Source: Paraburkholderia sabiae (lineage in GTDB: Bacteria; Pseudomonadota; Gammaproteobacteria; Burkholderiales; Burkholderiaceae). From it: a stretch of DNA of 64,000 nucleotides. A program made the position numbers and the translations under genes. Positions within the stretch are counted from its first letter, which is position 1; each line of letters starts with the position of its first letter. The stretch lies in contig NZ_CP125296.1 in NCBI RefSeq assembly GCF_030412785.1, positions 930,001 to 994,000 on the forward strand, written 5' to 3'. Positions 1 to 9,256 of this stretch are shown here, one piece after another. The notes under the pieces were generated by a model. That model was not told the DNA's origin. It worked only from the letters and a program-made list of their open reading frames with translations, and searched no databases.

Positions 1-1671
1 CCGCCCGGTGTGTTCGCGTGCGGCCGCGTCAACGGCGTGTACACGCTCGGCCACAAGTTGCAGGACGGCGAGCGCGCCGGCATGCAGGCCGCGGCGCACT
101 GCGGTCTGGGCCCGGACGGCGAGGTCAGCGCGATGCAGACGCGCATCGAGGAACGCGAATCGCCGTCGCATCCGTGGCCGATCGTCGGCCATACGTCGGG
201 CAAGAATTTCGTCGATTTCGACGAAGACCTGCAACTGAAGGATTTCGAAAACGCCGTGCAGGAAGGCTTCGACAACATCGAACTGCTGAAGCGTTTTTCG
301 ACCAACGGCATGGGCCCGAGCCAGGGCAAGCATTCGAACATGAACGGCTTGCGCATCCTCGCGCGGCTGACGGGCAAGGAGCCGCAGCAGGTCGGCACGA
401 CGACGGCGCGGCCGTTCTTCCATCCCGTGCCGATGTCGCATCTCGCCGGACGTGGCTTCAACCCGGAACGGCGCACGCCGCTGCATGCACAGCACCAGTT
501 GCTGAACGCAGTGTGGATGCCGGCGGGCGTCTGGCAGCGTCCCGAGTATTACGCGATCGCGGGCAAGGCGCGCGCGACGTGCATCGAAGAAGAAGCGCTC
601 GCCGTGCGCAACGGCGTGGGCATCATCGACGTGGGCACGCTCGGCAAGATCGAAGTGCGCGGACCGCAGGCCGCCGAGTTTCTCGAGCGCGTGTACGTGT
701 CGAAGTACGCGGGCCTGAAGGCGGGCATGACGCGCTACGCGGTGATGTGCGACGAGTCCGGTGTCGTGATCGACGACGGCGTGATCGCGCGTCTCGCCGA
801 CGATCACTTCTACTTCACGACCACGACGTCGGGCGCGGCCGCCATCTATCGCGAGCTGTCCCGCCTCAACACGATCTGGCAGCTCGACTGCGGCATCGTC
901 AACGTGACAGGCGCATTCGCCGCCGTGAATCTGGCGGGACCGGCGTCGCGCGCGGTGCTCAGCAAGCTCGTCGATCTCGATCTGTCGTCTACAGCCTTTC
1001 CGTATCTCGGCGTGCGCGTGACGGGCGTCGCGCTCGGGCAGAACCGCGTGCCCGCGCGTCTGATGCGAGTGGGTTTCGTCGGCGAATGGGGTTACGAAAT
1101 CCATATTCCCGCCGAGTACGGCGCGGCGCTCTGGCGCGCGCTGCTCGAAACGGGCAAGGAGTACGGCGTGCGGCCGTTCGGCGTCGAAGCGCAGCGTCTG
1201 CTGCGGCTGGAGAAAGGTCACGTGATCGTGAGCCAGGACACCGACGGTCTGACGACGCCGCGCGACGCCGGCATGGCCTGGGCCGTGAAGATGGACAAGC
1301 CGTTCTTCGTCGGCAAGCGCAGTTTGCAGATCATCGACAAGGCGCCGGCCAAACAGTGTCTCGTCGGCTTCGCGCTCGATGCAGGTGTACGCGACAGCAC
1401 TCTGCGCGAGTGTCATCTCGTGATCGAAGGTGGCGAGATCGCGGGGCGCGTCACGAGCGTCGCGTGGAGCGCGACGCTGCAAAAGACCATCGGCCTCGCG
1501 TTCGTGCGTCCCGCGCAGGCCGAGCCCGGCTCCCGCATCACATTCCGTTCGGGCGGCGGCCGCATGGTGTCCGCGACCGTCGTCCCGACACCGTTCTACG
1601 ACCCTGAGAGCGAGCGTCAGAAAGACGCCGTAACGATACAAGCTGCTGCGCCGAGGAAGGAGACAGCATGA
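1..1671 (+). CDS. mgdC: N-methylglutamate dehydrogenase, alpha-type subunit (partial, 5' end outside window)
   Basis: This is the C-terminal part of a sarcosine-oxidase-alpha-like subunit; the reading frame is open from base 1, so the N-terminal FAD and Fe-S region lies upstream of the window. The segment starting VFACGRVNGV is the end of the dinucleotide-binding half. From about residue 150 onward it is a GcvT/aminomethyltransferase-type folate-binding domain. On sequence alone it could be sarcosine oxidase alpha, but linkage to a gamma subunit, gmaS and mgsABC marks it as N-methylglutamate dehydrogenase. That enzyme oxidises N-methylglutamate and passes the methyl carbon to H4F or releases formaldehyde. 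It overlaps mgdD by an ATGA junction, implying translational coupling. Confidence 0.88.
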   Translation, partial: PPGVFACGRVNGVYTLGHKLQDGERAGMQAAAHCGLGPDGEVSAMQTRIEERESPSHPWPIVGHTSGKNFVDFDEDLQLKDFENAVQEGFDNIELLKRFSTNGMGPSQGKHSNMNGLRILARLTGKEPQQVGTTTARPFFHPVPMSHLAGRGFNPERRTPLHAQHQLLNAVWMPAGVWQRPEYYAIAGKARATCIEEEALAVRNGVGIIDVGTLGKIEVRGPQAAEFLERVYVSKYAGLKAGMTRYAVMCDESGVVIDDGVIARLADDHFYFTTTTSGAAAIYRELSRLNTIWQLDCGIVNVTGAFAAVNLAGPASRAVLSKLVDLDLSSTAFPYLGVRVTGVALGQNRVPARLMRVGFVGEWGYEIHIPAEYGAALWRALLETGKEYGVRPFGVEAQRLLRLEKGHVIVSQDTDGLTTPRDAGMAWAVKMDKPFFVGKRSLQIIDKAPAKQCLVGFALDAGVRDSTLRECHLVIEGGEIAGRVTSVAWSATLQKTIGLAFVRPAQAEPGSRITFRSGGGRMVSATVVPTPFYDPESERQKDAVTIQAAAPRKETA

Positions 1672-2327
1672 ACGCGCCACTTCGAATGAGCCCGGTGTGC
1701 GATGCATGGAAAGCGCCCAGCCTGCGATCGGGCGTGCGCGAAGGCATGCGCGTCGAGGAGCAGGTCGATGCCGCCGACAGCATGCGCGCCGCGACGCTCG
1801 GCATCGCCGATGTGTCCTTCCTGTCTCGCACCGGCTTCAAGGGCAAGGGCGCGGCAGCGTGGCTGCAGGCGCAGGACATTCCCGTGCCGGAACTGCCGAA
1901 CAGCTGGGCGCCGCTTGCGGGCGGCGGCGCGGTGCTGCGGCTCGGCATTTCCGAGTACCTGATCGAAGACGGTCTTACGCAAGGCAGTTCGGCAACGGTG
2001 GCGCATCTCGATACGCCCGTGCATGTGTATCCCGTGCTGCATCAGGATGTCGCGCTCGTGTTGTGCGGCGACGCCGTGCAAGAGCTGCTGCTGCAAACCT
2101 GCAACGTCAATTTCGCCGCGCTGGATCTGGCGGCCCGGCCAGTCGTGCTGACTTCGATGGCGGGCGTCGCCGTCACCGTCATGCCGGGCATCCGGGCAGG
2201 CAGGCCTTACTACCGGATCTGGGCCGACGGCACCTATGGCCTGTATCTGTGGGAATGCCTTGCCGGCATCGCCCGGGAGCTGGGCGGCGGCCCTGTTGGA
2301 GTCGCCGCAATCACGGATATCGACTAG
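1668..2327 (+). CDS. mgdD: N-methylglutamate dehydrogenase, gamma-type subunit
   Basis: A 219-residue protein resembling the sarcosine oxidase gamma (SoxG) family, a small folate-fold structural subunit of the heterotetramer. It begins inside the stop codon of the alpha subunit (ATGA) and ends about 95 bases before gmaS. The order alpha-gamma-gmaS-mgsABC matches the N-methylglutamate clusters of other methylamine users, so the assignment rests on family plus context. Gamma subunits diverge quickly and carry no catalytic motif to check. Confidence 0.82.
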   Translation: MNAPLRMSPVCDAWKAPSLRSGVREGMRVEEQVDAADSMRAATLGIADVSFLSRTGFKGKGAAAWLQAQDIPVPELPNSWAPLAGGGAVLRLGISEYLIEDGLTQGSSATVAHLDTPVHVYPVLHQDVALVLCGDAVQELLLQTCNVNFAALDLAARPVVLTSMAGVAVTVMPGIRAGRPYYRIWADGTYGLYLWECLAGIARELGGGPVGVAAITDID

Positions 2328-2422
2328 CCGGCTATCCGGCAGTGAGCAAGCAGTCGACGCGGGCGCGATGACGGGCCGGCGTTTTTCGAAACCCTGGACT
2401 TATCACGTTTGAGGACATTCAC

Positions 2423-3751
2423 ATGACCCCCGAAGACGCCCGGAAGTTTCTCAAAGACAACGAGGTGAAGTACATCCTTGCGCAGTTCGTCGACATTCAC
2501 GGAGTCGCGAAGACGAAGTCCGTGCCCGCCGCGCACCTCGACAGCATCCTCACGGCAGGCGCCGGTTTCGCTGGCTTCGCCGTGTGGGGACTCGGTATCG
2601 ATCCGCAAGGGCCCGACTTCATGGCTGTCGGCGATATCAATACCCTGCAGCTGGTGCCCTGGCAGCCGGGCTATGCGCGCGTCGTCTGCGACGGGCATGT
2701 GAAGCGCGAGCCCTGGCCGTTCGAAAGCCGCGTGACGCTGAAGAAGCAGGTCAGCCGCCTCGAAGATCGCGGCTGGATTCTGAACACGGGTCTCGAGCCG
2801 GAATTCTCGCTGCTGCGCAAAGGCCCCGATGGCGCGATCGTGCCGTGCGATCACACCGACGCACTGCCCAAGCCGTGCTACGACTACAAGGGCCTGTCGC
2901 GTTCGCGCGTGTTCCTCGAAAAGCTGACGGATGCGCTGATCAAGGCGGGCATCGACGTCTATCAGATCGATCACGAAGACGCGAACGGCCAGTTCGAAAT
3001 CAACTACACGTACACCGATTGCCTGAAGTCCTGCGATCACTACGTGTTCTTCAAGATGGCGGCCGCGGAGATCGCGAACGAACTGGGACTCGTCTGCTCG
3101 TTCATGCCGAAGCCGTTCGCGAATCGCCCCGGCAACGGCATGCACATGCACATGTCGATTTCCGACGGCAAGAAGAACCTGTTCGCCGACGATCACGACG
3201 AGAACGGCCTCGGCCTGTCGAAGCTCGCGTATCACTGGACGGCGGGGATTCTCAAGCACGCGGCCGCGCTCACGGCGATCTGCGCGCCGACCGTCAATTC
3301 GTACAAGCGCCTCGTGGTCGGACGTTCGCTCACGGGCGCGACGTGGGCGCCCGCGTATGTCAGCTATGGCGACAACAACCGTTCGTCGATGGTGCGCATT
3401 CCCGGCGGGCGGATCGAACTGCGCCTGCCCGACGCGGCATGCAACGCGTACCTCGCGACAGCGGCGGTGATCGCGGCGGGTCTCGATGGTGTCGAGAACC
3501 GGCTGGAGCCCGGCAAGCCATGCAACGCCAATCTCTACGAGATGTCGCCCGAACAGCTCAAGGAAAACGGCATCAGCATCCTGCCGCAAAACCTCGAAGC
3601 CGCGTTGTGCGCGCTGGAACGCGACGAAGTGATGCTCGAAGCGCTCGGACCGGCAGGCGGCGAATTCCTGCGTCTGAAGCACATGGAGTGGATCGAGTAC
3701 ATGCGCCATGTGTCGGACTGGGAACAGAAGACCTACCTCGAATTTTTCTGA
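2423..3751 (+). CDS. gmaS: gamma-glutamylmethylamide synthetase (glutamine-synthetase family)
   Basis: A 442-residue glutamine-synthetase-fold enzyme predicted to ligate monomethylamine to glutamate using ATP, the entry step of the N-methylglutamate pathway. Visible family features are the N-terminal beta-grasp start ([11 protein letters not shown]), the catalytic stretch GNGMHMHMS near residue 235, and the C-terminal [10 protein letters not shown] and RIELRLPD blocks. Length and type fit GmaS rather than the longer housekeeping GlnA. Its position between mgd and mgs genes makes this the preferred reading. The start has an upstream GAGGA ribosome-binding site. Confidence 0.93.
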   Translation: MTPEDARKFLKDNEVKYILAQFVDIHGVAKTKSVPAAHLDSILTAGAGFAGFAVWGLGIDPQGPDFMAVGDINTLQLVPWQPGYARVVCDGHVKREPWPFESRVTLKKQVSRLEDRGWILNTGLEPEFSLLRKGPDGAIVPCDHTDALPKPCYDYKGLSRSRVFLEKLTDALIKAGIDVYQIDHEDANGQFEINYTYTDCLKSCDHYVFFKMAAAEIANELGLVCSFMPKPFANRPGNGMHMHMSISDGKKNLFADDHDENGLGLSKLAYHWTAGILKHAAALTAICAPTVNSYKRLVVGRSLTGATWAPAYVSYGDNNRSSMVRIPGGRIELRLPDAACNAYLATAAVIAAGLDGVENRLEPGKPCNANLYEMSPEQLKENGISILPQNLEAALCALERDEVMLEALGPAGGEFLRLKHMEWIEYMRHVSDWEQKTYLEFF

Positions 3752-3800
3752 TCGAAAAACCGAACAGCTTTCCGCTTGATAAGAGCGCGAGGAGATAACG

Positions 3801-4709
3801 ATGTGTGGAATTGTCGGACTACTCGTCAAGAAGCCGGCGTTGCGTGAACGGCTCGGCGAATTGATGGTGCCCATGTTGCTGGGCATGACGGAGCGCGGCC
3901 CCGACTCGGCCGGACTTGCCGTGTTCACGGAGCCCGTCGCCGACGGCGTGCGCAAGATCAGCCTGTACTCGGGTCTGACGGAAGAGGGCGCCGACTTCAA
4001 CTGGCAGGGCCTCGTGCACGAACTGAACCAGCATCTCGGCGCGAAGGCGTCGGTGCAGGTCAAGGACAACCACGCCGTGCTGAGCGTGGCCATCGACGCC
4101 GAGACCGTCAAGCACTGGATTCGCGAAACACATCCGGGGCTGCACGTGCTGTCGACGGGCCGCATGATCGACCTCTACAAGGACACGGGCACGCCCGGCC
4201 AGGTCGCCGACCGCTACGCGTTCAGCGGACTGACGGGCACGCATCTGGTCGGCCACACGCGGATGGCGACGGAGTCCGCCGTGACGCCCGACCGTGCGCA
4301 CCCGTTCACGGCAGGCGAAGACTTCTGCCTCGTGCACAACGGCTCGCTGTCGAATCCGAACGGCGTGCGGCGCATGCTGGAACCGCACGGCATCCGCTTC
4401 GATACCGACAACGACACGGAAGCCGCATGCCGCTTCCTCGAATACCGGCTGCGCGAAGGCGACGATCTCGAAGTCGCGCTGCAAAAGGGCTTCGAGCAGC
4501 TCGACGGCTTCTACACGTTCCTGATGGGCACGCCCGACAAGCTCGCGCTGATCCGCGATCCGTTCGCCTGCAAGCCGGCCGTGGTGGCCGAGACGGACGA
4601 TCTCGTCGCGATCGCTTCCGAGTTCCGCTCGCTCGCGCATCTGCCCGACATCAAGCACGCGCGCGTTTTCGAACCGGCACCTGAGGAGATGTACGTATGG
4701 ACAGTGTGA
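3801..4709 (+). CDS. mgsA: N-methylglutamate synthase subunit A (class II glutamine amidotransferase-like)
   Basis: A 302-residue protein starting MCGIVGLL, so Cys2 becomes the N-terminal nucleophile of a class II glutaminase domain after Met removal. In the N-methylglutamate pathway this subunit is thought to release methylamine from gamma-glutamylmethylamide for transfer to 2-oxoglutarate. The NGSLSNP segment near residue 180 is typical of the Ntn-amidotransferase fold. It is preceded by a strong GAGGAGAT ribosome-binding site and overlaps mgsB by 13 bases. Confidence 0.92.
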   Translation: MCGIVGLLVKKPALRERLGELMVPMLLGMTERGPDSAGLAVFTEPVADGVRKISLYSGLTEEGADFNWQGLVHELNQHLGAKASVQVKDNHAVLSVAIDAETVKHWIRETHPGLHVLSTGRMIDLYKDTGTPGQVADRYAFSGLTGTHLVGHTRMATESAVTPDRAHPFTAGEDFCLVHNGSLSNPNGVRRMLEPHGIRFDTDNDTEAACRFLEYRLREGDDLEVALQKGFEQLDGFYTFLMGTPDKLALIRDPFACKPAVVAETDDLVAIASEFRSLAHLPDIKHARVFEPAPEEMYVWTV

Positions 4710-5395
4710 ACTTCGACCTGACGTCCGCCTCGGTGACGGACGTGAACGGCTTCCTGCACCGCGAGGCCGCGAAAGCGGGCACGCGCCGCGTGCTGATCTC
4801 GAATCCCGATGGCGCGCACAACATCGCGGTGGGGATCGATCTTCCCATCGACGTCGAGATCGACGGCCACGCGGGCTACTACGCGGCCGGCATGAACAAG
4901 GAAGCGAAGGTGACGATCTCGGGCAGCGCCAGCACGGGCGTGGCCGAGAACATGATGAGCGGACGCGTGCACGTAAAAGGCTTCGCGTCCAACGCGGCGG
5001 GCGCGTCGGCGCATGGCGGGCTGCTCGTCATCGAAGGCGATGCGGGTCTGCGTTGCGGCATCTCGCTCAAAGGCGCGGACATCGTGGTGAAGGGATCGGT
5101 CGGCAGCTTCTCGGCGTTCATGGCGCAGGCGGGGCGGATCGTGATCTGCGGCGATGCCGGCGATGCGCTCGGCGATTCGCTGTACGAAGCGGTGATCTAT
5201 GTGCGCGGCAAGGTCAAGTCGCTCGGCGCCGACGCGCGCGAAGAGCCGATGCAGCCCGCCGACGTGGAAGCCGTTGCGCAGTTGCTGCGCGCGGCGGGGC
5301 CGGCCTTCGCGGAGATCGATCCCAAGGAATTCAGACGCATTGCATCGGCCCGCTCGCTGTATCACTGGAATGCCGACGCGAATCAGGAATATTGA
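4697..5395 (+). CDS. mgsB: N-methylglutamate synthase subunit B (GXGXG domain protein)
   Basis: A 232-residue protein homologous to the C-terminal beta-helix (GXGXG) domain of glutamate synthase. Repeated glycine-rich turns run through residues 60-160 (for example GHAGYYAAGMN and VEGDAG-type turns). In the Mgs complex this domain is probably structural, linking the amidotransferase and synthase modules. It starts inside mgsA, so the two are translationally coupled. The same fold appears in FhcC at 20180-21004, a distant relationship rather than a recent duplication. Confidence 0.9.
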   Translation: MDSVNFDLTSASVTDVNGFLHREAAKAGTRRVLISNPDGAHNIAVGIDLPIDVEIDGHAGYYAAGMNKEAKVTISGSASTGVAENMMSGRVHVKGFASNAAGASAHGGLLVIEGDAGLRCGISLKGADIVVKGSVGSFSAFMAQAGRIVICGDAGDALGDSLYEAVIYVRGKVKSLGADAREEPMQPADVEAVAQLLRAAGPAFAEIDPKEFRRIASARSLYHWNADANQEY

Positions 5396-5409
5396 ACCGG
5401 GGAGCCGTC

Positions 5410-6777
5410 ATGGAAATCAAGCCCGTACACATGAAACACATCGCCACTGAAGAGTCCTGGGGCTTCGACCGCAAGACCATCGACTACATCCAGAACGCCG
5501 CGGCCCACGGACTGTACGAGATCCGCGGCCTCGGCGCGAAGCGGCGCGTGCCGCATTTCGACGACCTGCTGTTTCTCGGCGCGTCGCTGTCACGTTATCC
5601 GCTCGAAGGCTACCGCGAGAAATGCGTGACGAAGACCGTGCTCGGCACGCGCTTCGCGAAGAAGCCGATCGAACTTGCCATTCCCATCACCGTCGCGGGC
5701 ATGAGCTTCGGCGCGCTGTCGGCGAACGTGAAGGAGTCGCTCGGCCGCGCGGCCACGGAACTCGGCACGTCGACCACGACGGGCGACGGCGGCATGACGC
5801 CGGAAGAGCGACGCTCGTCGAAGACGCTCGTGTATCAATGCCTGCCGTCGCGCTACGGCTTCAATCCCGATGACGTGCGCAAGGCCGACGCGATCGAAGT
5901 CGTGATCGGGCAGGGCGCGAAACCGGGCGGCGGCGGCATGCTGCTCGGCCAGAAGATTTCGCCGCGCGTCGCGAAGATGCGCACGCTGCCGGAAGGTATC
6001 GACCAGCGTTCAGCGTCGCGCCATCCCGACTGGACGGGCCCCGACGATCTGCAGATCAAGATTCTCGAACTGCGCGAGATAACCGACTGGCAGACGCCGA
6101 TCTACGTGAAGGTCGGCGCGACGCGCACGTTCAACGACGTCAAGCTCGCGGTGCATGCGGGCGCGGACGTGATCGTGGTCGACGGCATGCAGGGCGGCAC
6201 GGCGGCGACGCAGACCTGTTTCATCGAGAACGTCGGCATTCCGACGCTCGCCGCGCTGCGCCAGGCCGTCGACGCGCTCGAAGACCTGAACATGAAAGGC
6301 CAGGTGCAGCTGATCATTTCGGGCGGCATCCGCAGCGGCGCCGACGTCGCGAAGGCGCTGGCAATGGGTGCCGATGCCGTGGCGATCGGCCAGGGCGTGC
6401 TGGTGTCGCTGGGCTGCAATAGCGGCTCGTATATCGACAACGGCCAGCATGTGCCCGCGCTCGACGACTACGCGCGCCTCGGCACTGCGCCGGGCTTCTG
6501 CCATCACTGCCACACGGGCAAGTGCCCCGTCGGCATCACGACGCAGGACGCGGTGCTGCAGGAGCGCCTGAAGCCCGATGTCGGCGCGCAGCGTCTGAAG
6601 AACTATCTGAAGACGGTGAACATGGAGCTGACGACGATTGCGCGTGCATGCGGCAAGCAGAACGTCCATCATCTGGAGCCGGAAGACCTCGTTGCGCTGA
6701 CCGTCGAAGCGGCCGCGATGGCGCGCGTGCCGCTTGCCGGGACCAACTGGATTCCTGGCTTGAACGGCGCACGATGA
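5410..6777 (+). CDS. mgsC: N-methylglutamate synthase subunit C (glutamate synthase large-subunit-like)
   Basis: A 455-residue FMN-dependent TIM-barrel protein like the synthase domain of GltB. It carries the phosphate-binding and substrate segments GMSFGALS, GDGGMTPEER and GGIRSGADVAKALAMGADAV. A cysteine cluster, FCHHCHTGKCPVG near residue 365, is the expected [3Fe-4S] site. It should perform the reductive transfer of methylamine to 2-oxoglutarate, giving N-methylglutamate. The ATG at 5410 is chosen over upstream in-frame codons because it lies just after mgsB and begins the family-typical MEIKPVH. Its stop overlaps the folD start. Confidence 0.93.
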   Translation: MEIKPVHMKHIATEESWGFDRKTIDYIQNAAAHGLYEIRGLGAKRRVPHFDDLLFLGASLSRYPLEGYREKCVTKTVLGTRFAKKPIELAIPITVAGMSFGALSANVKESLGRAATELGTSTTTGDGGMTPEERRSSKTLVYQCLPSRYGFNPDDVRKADAIEVVIGQGAKPGGGGMLLGQKISPRVAKMRTLPEGIDQRSASRHPDWTGPDDLQIKILELREITDWQTPIYVKVGATRTFNDVKLAVHAGADVIVVDGMQGGTAATQTCFIENVGIPTLAALRQAVDALEDLNMKGQVQLIISGGIRSGADVAKALAMGADAVAIGQGVLVSLGCNSGSYIDNGQHVPALDDYARLGTAPGFCHHCHTGKCPVGITTQDAVLQERLKPDVGAQRLKNYLKTVNMELTTIARACGKQNVHHLEPEDLVALTVEAAAMARVPLAGTNWIPGLNGAR

Positions 6778-7673
6778 CCGCGCAACTGATCGATGGCCGG
6801 CATCTCGCGCGGCGTCTGCGCGCGCGCTTTCGCGAGCGCGTCGCAGCACTGTCCGCGCGCGGTGTCGTGCCGGGTCTCGCCGTGGTGCTGGTCGGCGACA
6901 ATCCCGCGTCCGAACTGTACGTCGCGAACAAGGTGAAAGCCTGTGCGGAGAGCGGCGTGCGCTCGTTCATGCACCGCTTTCATGCGGACTGCCGCGAGAC
7001 GGAACTCCTCGACCGCATCGCCGCGCTCAACGTCGAGCGCGGCACGCACGGCATTCTGGTGCAATTGCCGTTGCCGCCGCAGATCAATGCGCGGCGCGTG
7101 CTGGAGAGCATCGTCGTCGACAAGGACGTGGATGGTTTTCATCTGTACAACGTCGGCGCGCTGGTGGTCGGCAATTCGATCTTTCCGCCTTGCACGCCAT
7201 ACGGAGTTCAGTTGCTGCTGGAAACTACGGGCATCGACGTGGCGGGCAAGAACGTCGTGGTGGTCGGCGCGAGCAATATCGTCGGCAAGCCGATGGCGCT
7301 GATGCTGTTGCAGCGGGAAGCGACCGTCACGGTGTGTCACGTGAAGACACGCGACCTCGCGCAGCACACGATCCATGCCGACATCCTCGTCGTCGCCGCA
7401 GGCAAGCCGGGGCTCATCAAGGCGGAGATGGTCAAGGAAGGCGCGATCGTGATCGACGTCGGCATCAATCGCATGGCGGATGGGCGGATCGTCGGCGATG
7501 TCGATTTCGAGCCCGTGCGCGAGCGGGCGTCGTGGATCACGCCGGTGCCGGGCGGCGTCGGACCGATGACGGTCACGATGCTGATCGAGAACACACTGCG
7601 TTCCGCCGAGCGTTTCGCAAACGGCGAAGCGTTTCATCCGCCGCAGCCTTTCTGGCAGGTGCCGGCAGGCTAG
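6774..7673 (+). CDS. folD: bifunctional methylene-H4F dehydrogenase / methenyl-H4F cyclohydrolase
   Basis: A 299-residue FolD. The N-terminal catalytic domain carries ASELYVANKVKAC with the catalytic lysine and the GILVQLPLP block near residue 95. The Rossmann part has GASNIVGKP near residue 165 and ends PGGVGPMTVTML. It interconverts methylene-, methenyl- and formyl-H4F. Coupling to mgsC through an ATGA overlap suggests a dedicated copy that handles methylene-H4F from N-methylglutamate oxidation. No mtdA or fch gene is present in the serine-cycle operon, so FolD may replace them. Confidence 0.93.
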   Translation: MTAQLIDGRHLARRLRARFRERVAALSARGVVPGLAVVLVGDNPASELYVANKVKACAESGVRSFMHRFHADCRETELLDRIAALNVERGTHGILVQLPLPPQINARRVLESIVVDKDVDGFHLYNVGALVVGNSIFPPCTPYGVQLLLETTGIDVAGKNVVVVGASNIVGKPMALMLLQREATVTVCHVKTRDLAQHTIHADILVVAAGKPGLIKAEMVKEGAIVIDVGINRMADGRIVGDVDFEPVRERASWITPVPGGVGPMTVTMLIENTLRSAERFANGEAFHPPQPFWQVPAG

Positions 7674-7700
7674 GACAAGCATCGTTGCAGGAGACCTTCG

Positions 7701-9152
7701 ATGGCTGACGATACACGCAACGCACTCGAAACAGCCGCGCAACTCGCGCTCGCTTTCCATGACGCGCGCGGGTCGCGTCCGACCGGTCCCGTGGCGAGCT
7801 TCGCGGAATTACGCGCGGCCTTCGGCGGCCCGACGCCGGAACAGGGCGAACCCGCCGACGCCGTCATCGCGCGGCTCGCGGCCATCGCGCAGCCTGGGCT
7901 GCTTGGCACGGCGGGGCCGCGCTTCTTCGGCTGGGTCGCGGGCGGCTCGCATCCCGCGGGCGTCGCGGCGGACTGGCTCACGAGCGTCTGGGGGCAGAAT
8001 GCCGCGACCTACGACGGCGCGCCCGCTGCCGCTGTCGCCGAACAGGTGGTGGCGCAATGGCTGCTCGATCTGCTCGATTTGCCGCGCGAATGCTCGGTCG
8101 GTTTCACGACGGGCGCGACCATGAGCAACTTCGTGTGTCTTGCGGCCGCCCGCGATGCCGTATTGCGACGTGCGGGCTGGGACGTCGAAGCCGACGGCCT
8201 GTGCGGGGCGCCGCGTATTTCCGTCTGTCTCGGCGAAGGTGCGCATGTGAGTGTGCGCGCCGCGCTGCGCTATCTGGGCATCGGCGAGCGGTCCGTGATC
8301 GAGATCGCCGCCGACGAAGCAGGGCGCATGCAACCCTCCGCGTTGCGCGAGGCGCTCGCGCAGCACGAAGGACCGCTGATCGTCATCGCGCAGGCGGGCC
8401 ACATGATGACGGGCGCGTTCGACCCCGTGGGCGAGATCGCCGCGTGTGCGCATGAGCATGGCGCATGGGTTCACGTCGATGCCGCGTTCGGCCTGTGGGC
8501 GAGAGCGTGTCCCGAGCGCATGCATCTCGCGGCGGGCATCGAGCACGCCGACTCGTGGGCAACCGACGCTCACAAATGGCTGCAAGCGCCGTACGAAACG
8601 GGCTGCGCATTCGTGCGCGACGCCGACGCGCACCGTCGCGCGATGTCGATCCACGCGAGCTATCTGCCGCAAGCGGACGATGGCGTGCGCGATCCCGCGC
8701 ACTACACGCCGGAGCTTTCCCGGCGCGCTCGCGGTTTTGCGCTGTGGACGCTGCTGCGCACGTTCGGACGCGAGGGGATCGCGGCGATGATCGCGCGTCA
8801 TTGCGAGCTGGCGTGCCGCATCGCACGTCGGCTTGCGCGCGGGCCGGGCGTCGCGCTGCTCAACGAAGTCGAACTGAACCAGGTGCTCGTGCGATTCGGC
8901 TCGGCCTACGACGGCACGCTCGCCGACGAACTGACGTTGCGCACGGTCGAGCGCATCCGGGCGCAGGGCGTGTGCGATGTGCGCGAGGCAAGCTGGCAGG
9001 GACGCAAGGTGATGCGTCTGTCGGTGATTTCATGGGCGACGACCGAGCATGACGCCGATTGCGCAGCCGATGCGATCCTGTCGGTATGGGATCAGGTTCA
9101 TGGCGAGTATCTGTGTCAGGAACGCGAGGCGATGGCGCTGGCGTTTGGTTGA
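7701..9152 (+). CDS. PLP-dependent decarboxylase (group II fold), substrate unknown
   Basis: A 483-residue fold-type I PLP enzyme of the aromatic-amino-acid/glutamate decarboxylase group. The HVDAAFGLW segment carries the aspartate that contacts the pyridine nitrogen. The Schiff-base lysine is in TDAHKWLQ near residue 295. It lies 27 bases after folD and is the last gene before a bidirectional terminator, so it probably belongs to the methylamine operon. No residue identifies the substrate. Tyrosine decarboxylation for the furan cofactor is conceivable but unsupported; a general amino-acid decarboxylase is equally possible. Confidence 0.7.
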   Translation: MADDTRNALETAAQLALAFHDARGSRPTGPVASFAELRAAFGGPTPEQGEPADAVIARLAAIAQPGLLGTAGPRFFGWVAGGSHPAGVAADWLTSVWGQNAATYDGAPAAAVAEQVVAQWLLDLLDLPRECSVGFTTGATMSNFVCLAAARDAVLRRAGWDVEADGLCGAPRISVCLGEGAHVSVRAALRYLGIGERSVIEIAADEAGRMQPSALREALAQHEGPLIVIAQAGHMMTGAFDPVGEIAACAHEHGAWVHVDAAFGLWARACPERMHLAAGIEHADSWATDAHKWLQAPYETGCAFVRDADAHRRAMSIHASYLPQADDGVRDPAHYTPELSRRARGFALWTLLRTFGREGIAAMIARHCELACRIARRLARGPGVALLNEVELNQVLVRFGSAYDGTLADELTLRTVERIRAQGVCDVREASWQGRKVMRLSVISWATTEHDADCAADAILSVWDQVHGEYLCQEREAMALAFG

Positions 9153-9170
9153 TTGCTTCGTTGTTTCGCT

Positions 9171-9209
9171 AGCCGAACGCAGTAGCCGAACGCAGTAGCC
9201 GAACGCAGA
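9171..9209. repeat. three tandem copies of a 13-bp unit
   Basis: The unit AGCCGAACGCAGT occurs three times head to tail at 9171-9183, 9184-9196 and 9197-9209; the last copy ends in A instead of T. It lies between the decarboxylase stop and the terminator, in the 3' untranslated region. It looks like a slippage-prone short tandem repeat with no evident function. Confidence 0.9.
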
Positions 9210-9217
9210 AGAGAACA

Positions 9218-9240
9218 GGGCGGCCCTCGGGCCGCCCTTC
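9218..9240. terminator. bidirectional intrinsic terminator between convergent operons
   Basis: A perfect 9-bp inverted repeat, GGGCGGCCC at 9218-9226 and GGGCCGCCC at 9229-9237, is followed by TTC on the plus strand. It sits between the plus-strand methylamine operon and the minus-strand mcl stop, so it can serve both. The T-tract is very short. Confidence 0.7.
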
Positions 9241-9256
9241 GCATTACTGCAATCTG

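Noticed and set aside
2324..4165. Long minus-strand open frame (613 codons) opposite gmaS
   Set aside because: It lies antisense to well-recognised gmaS and mgsA, is Arg/His/Val-rich and resembles no family; typical high-GC shadow frame.
9171..9209. The 13-bp triplicate as a CRISPR array or iteron origin
   Set aside because: Units are contiguous without spacers, only three copies exist, and no cas or rep gene is present.
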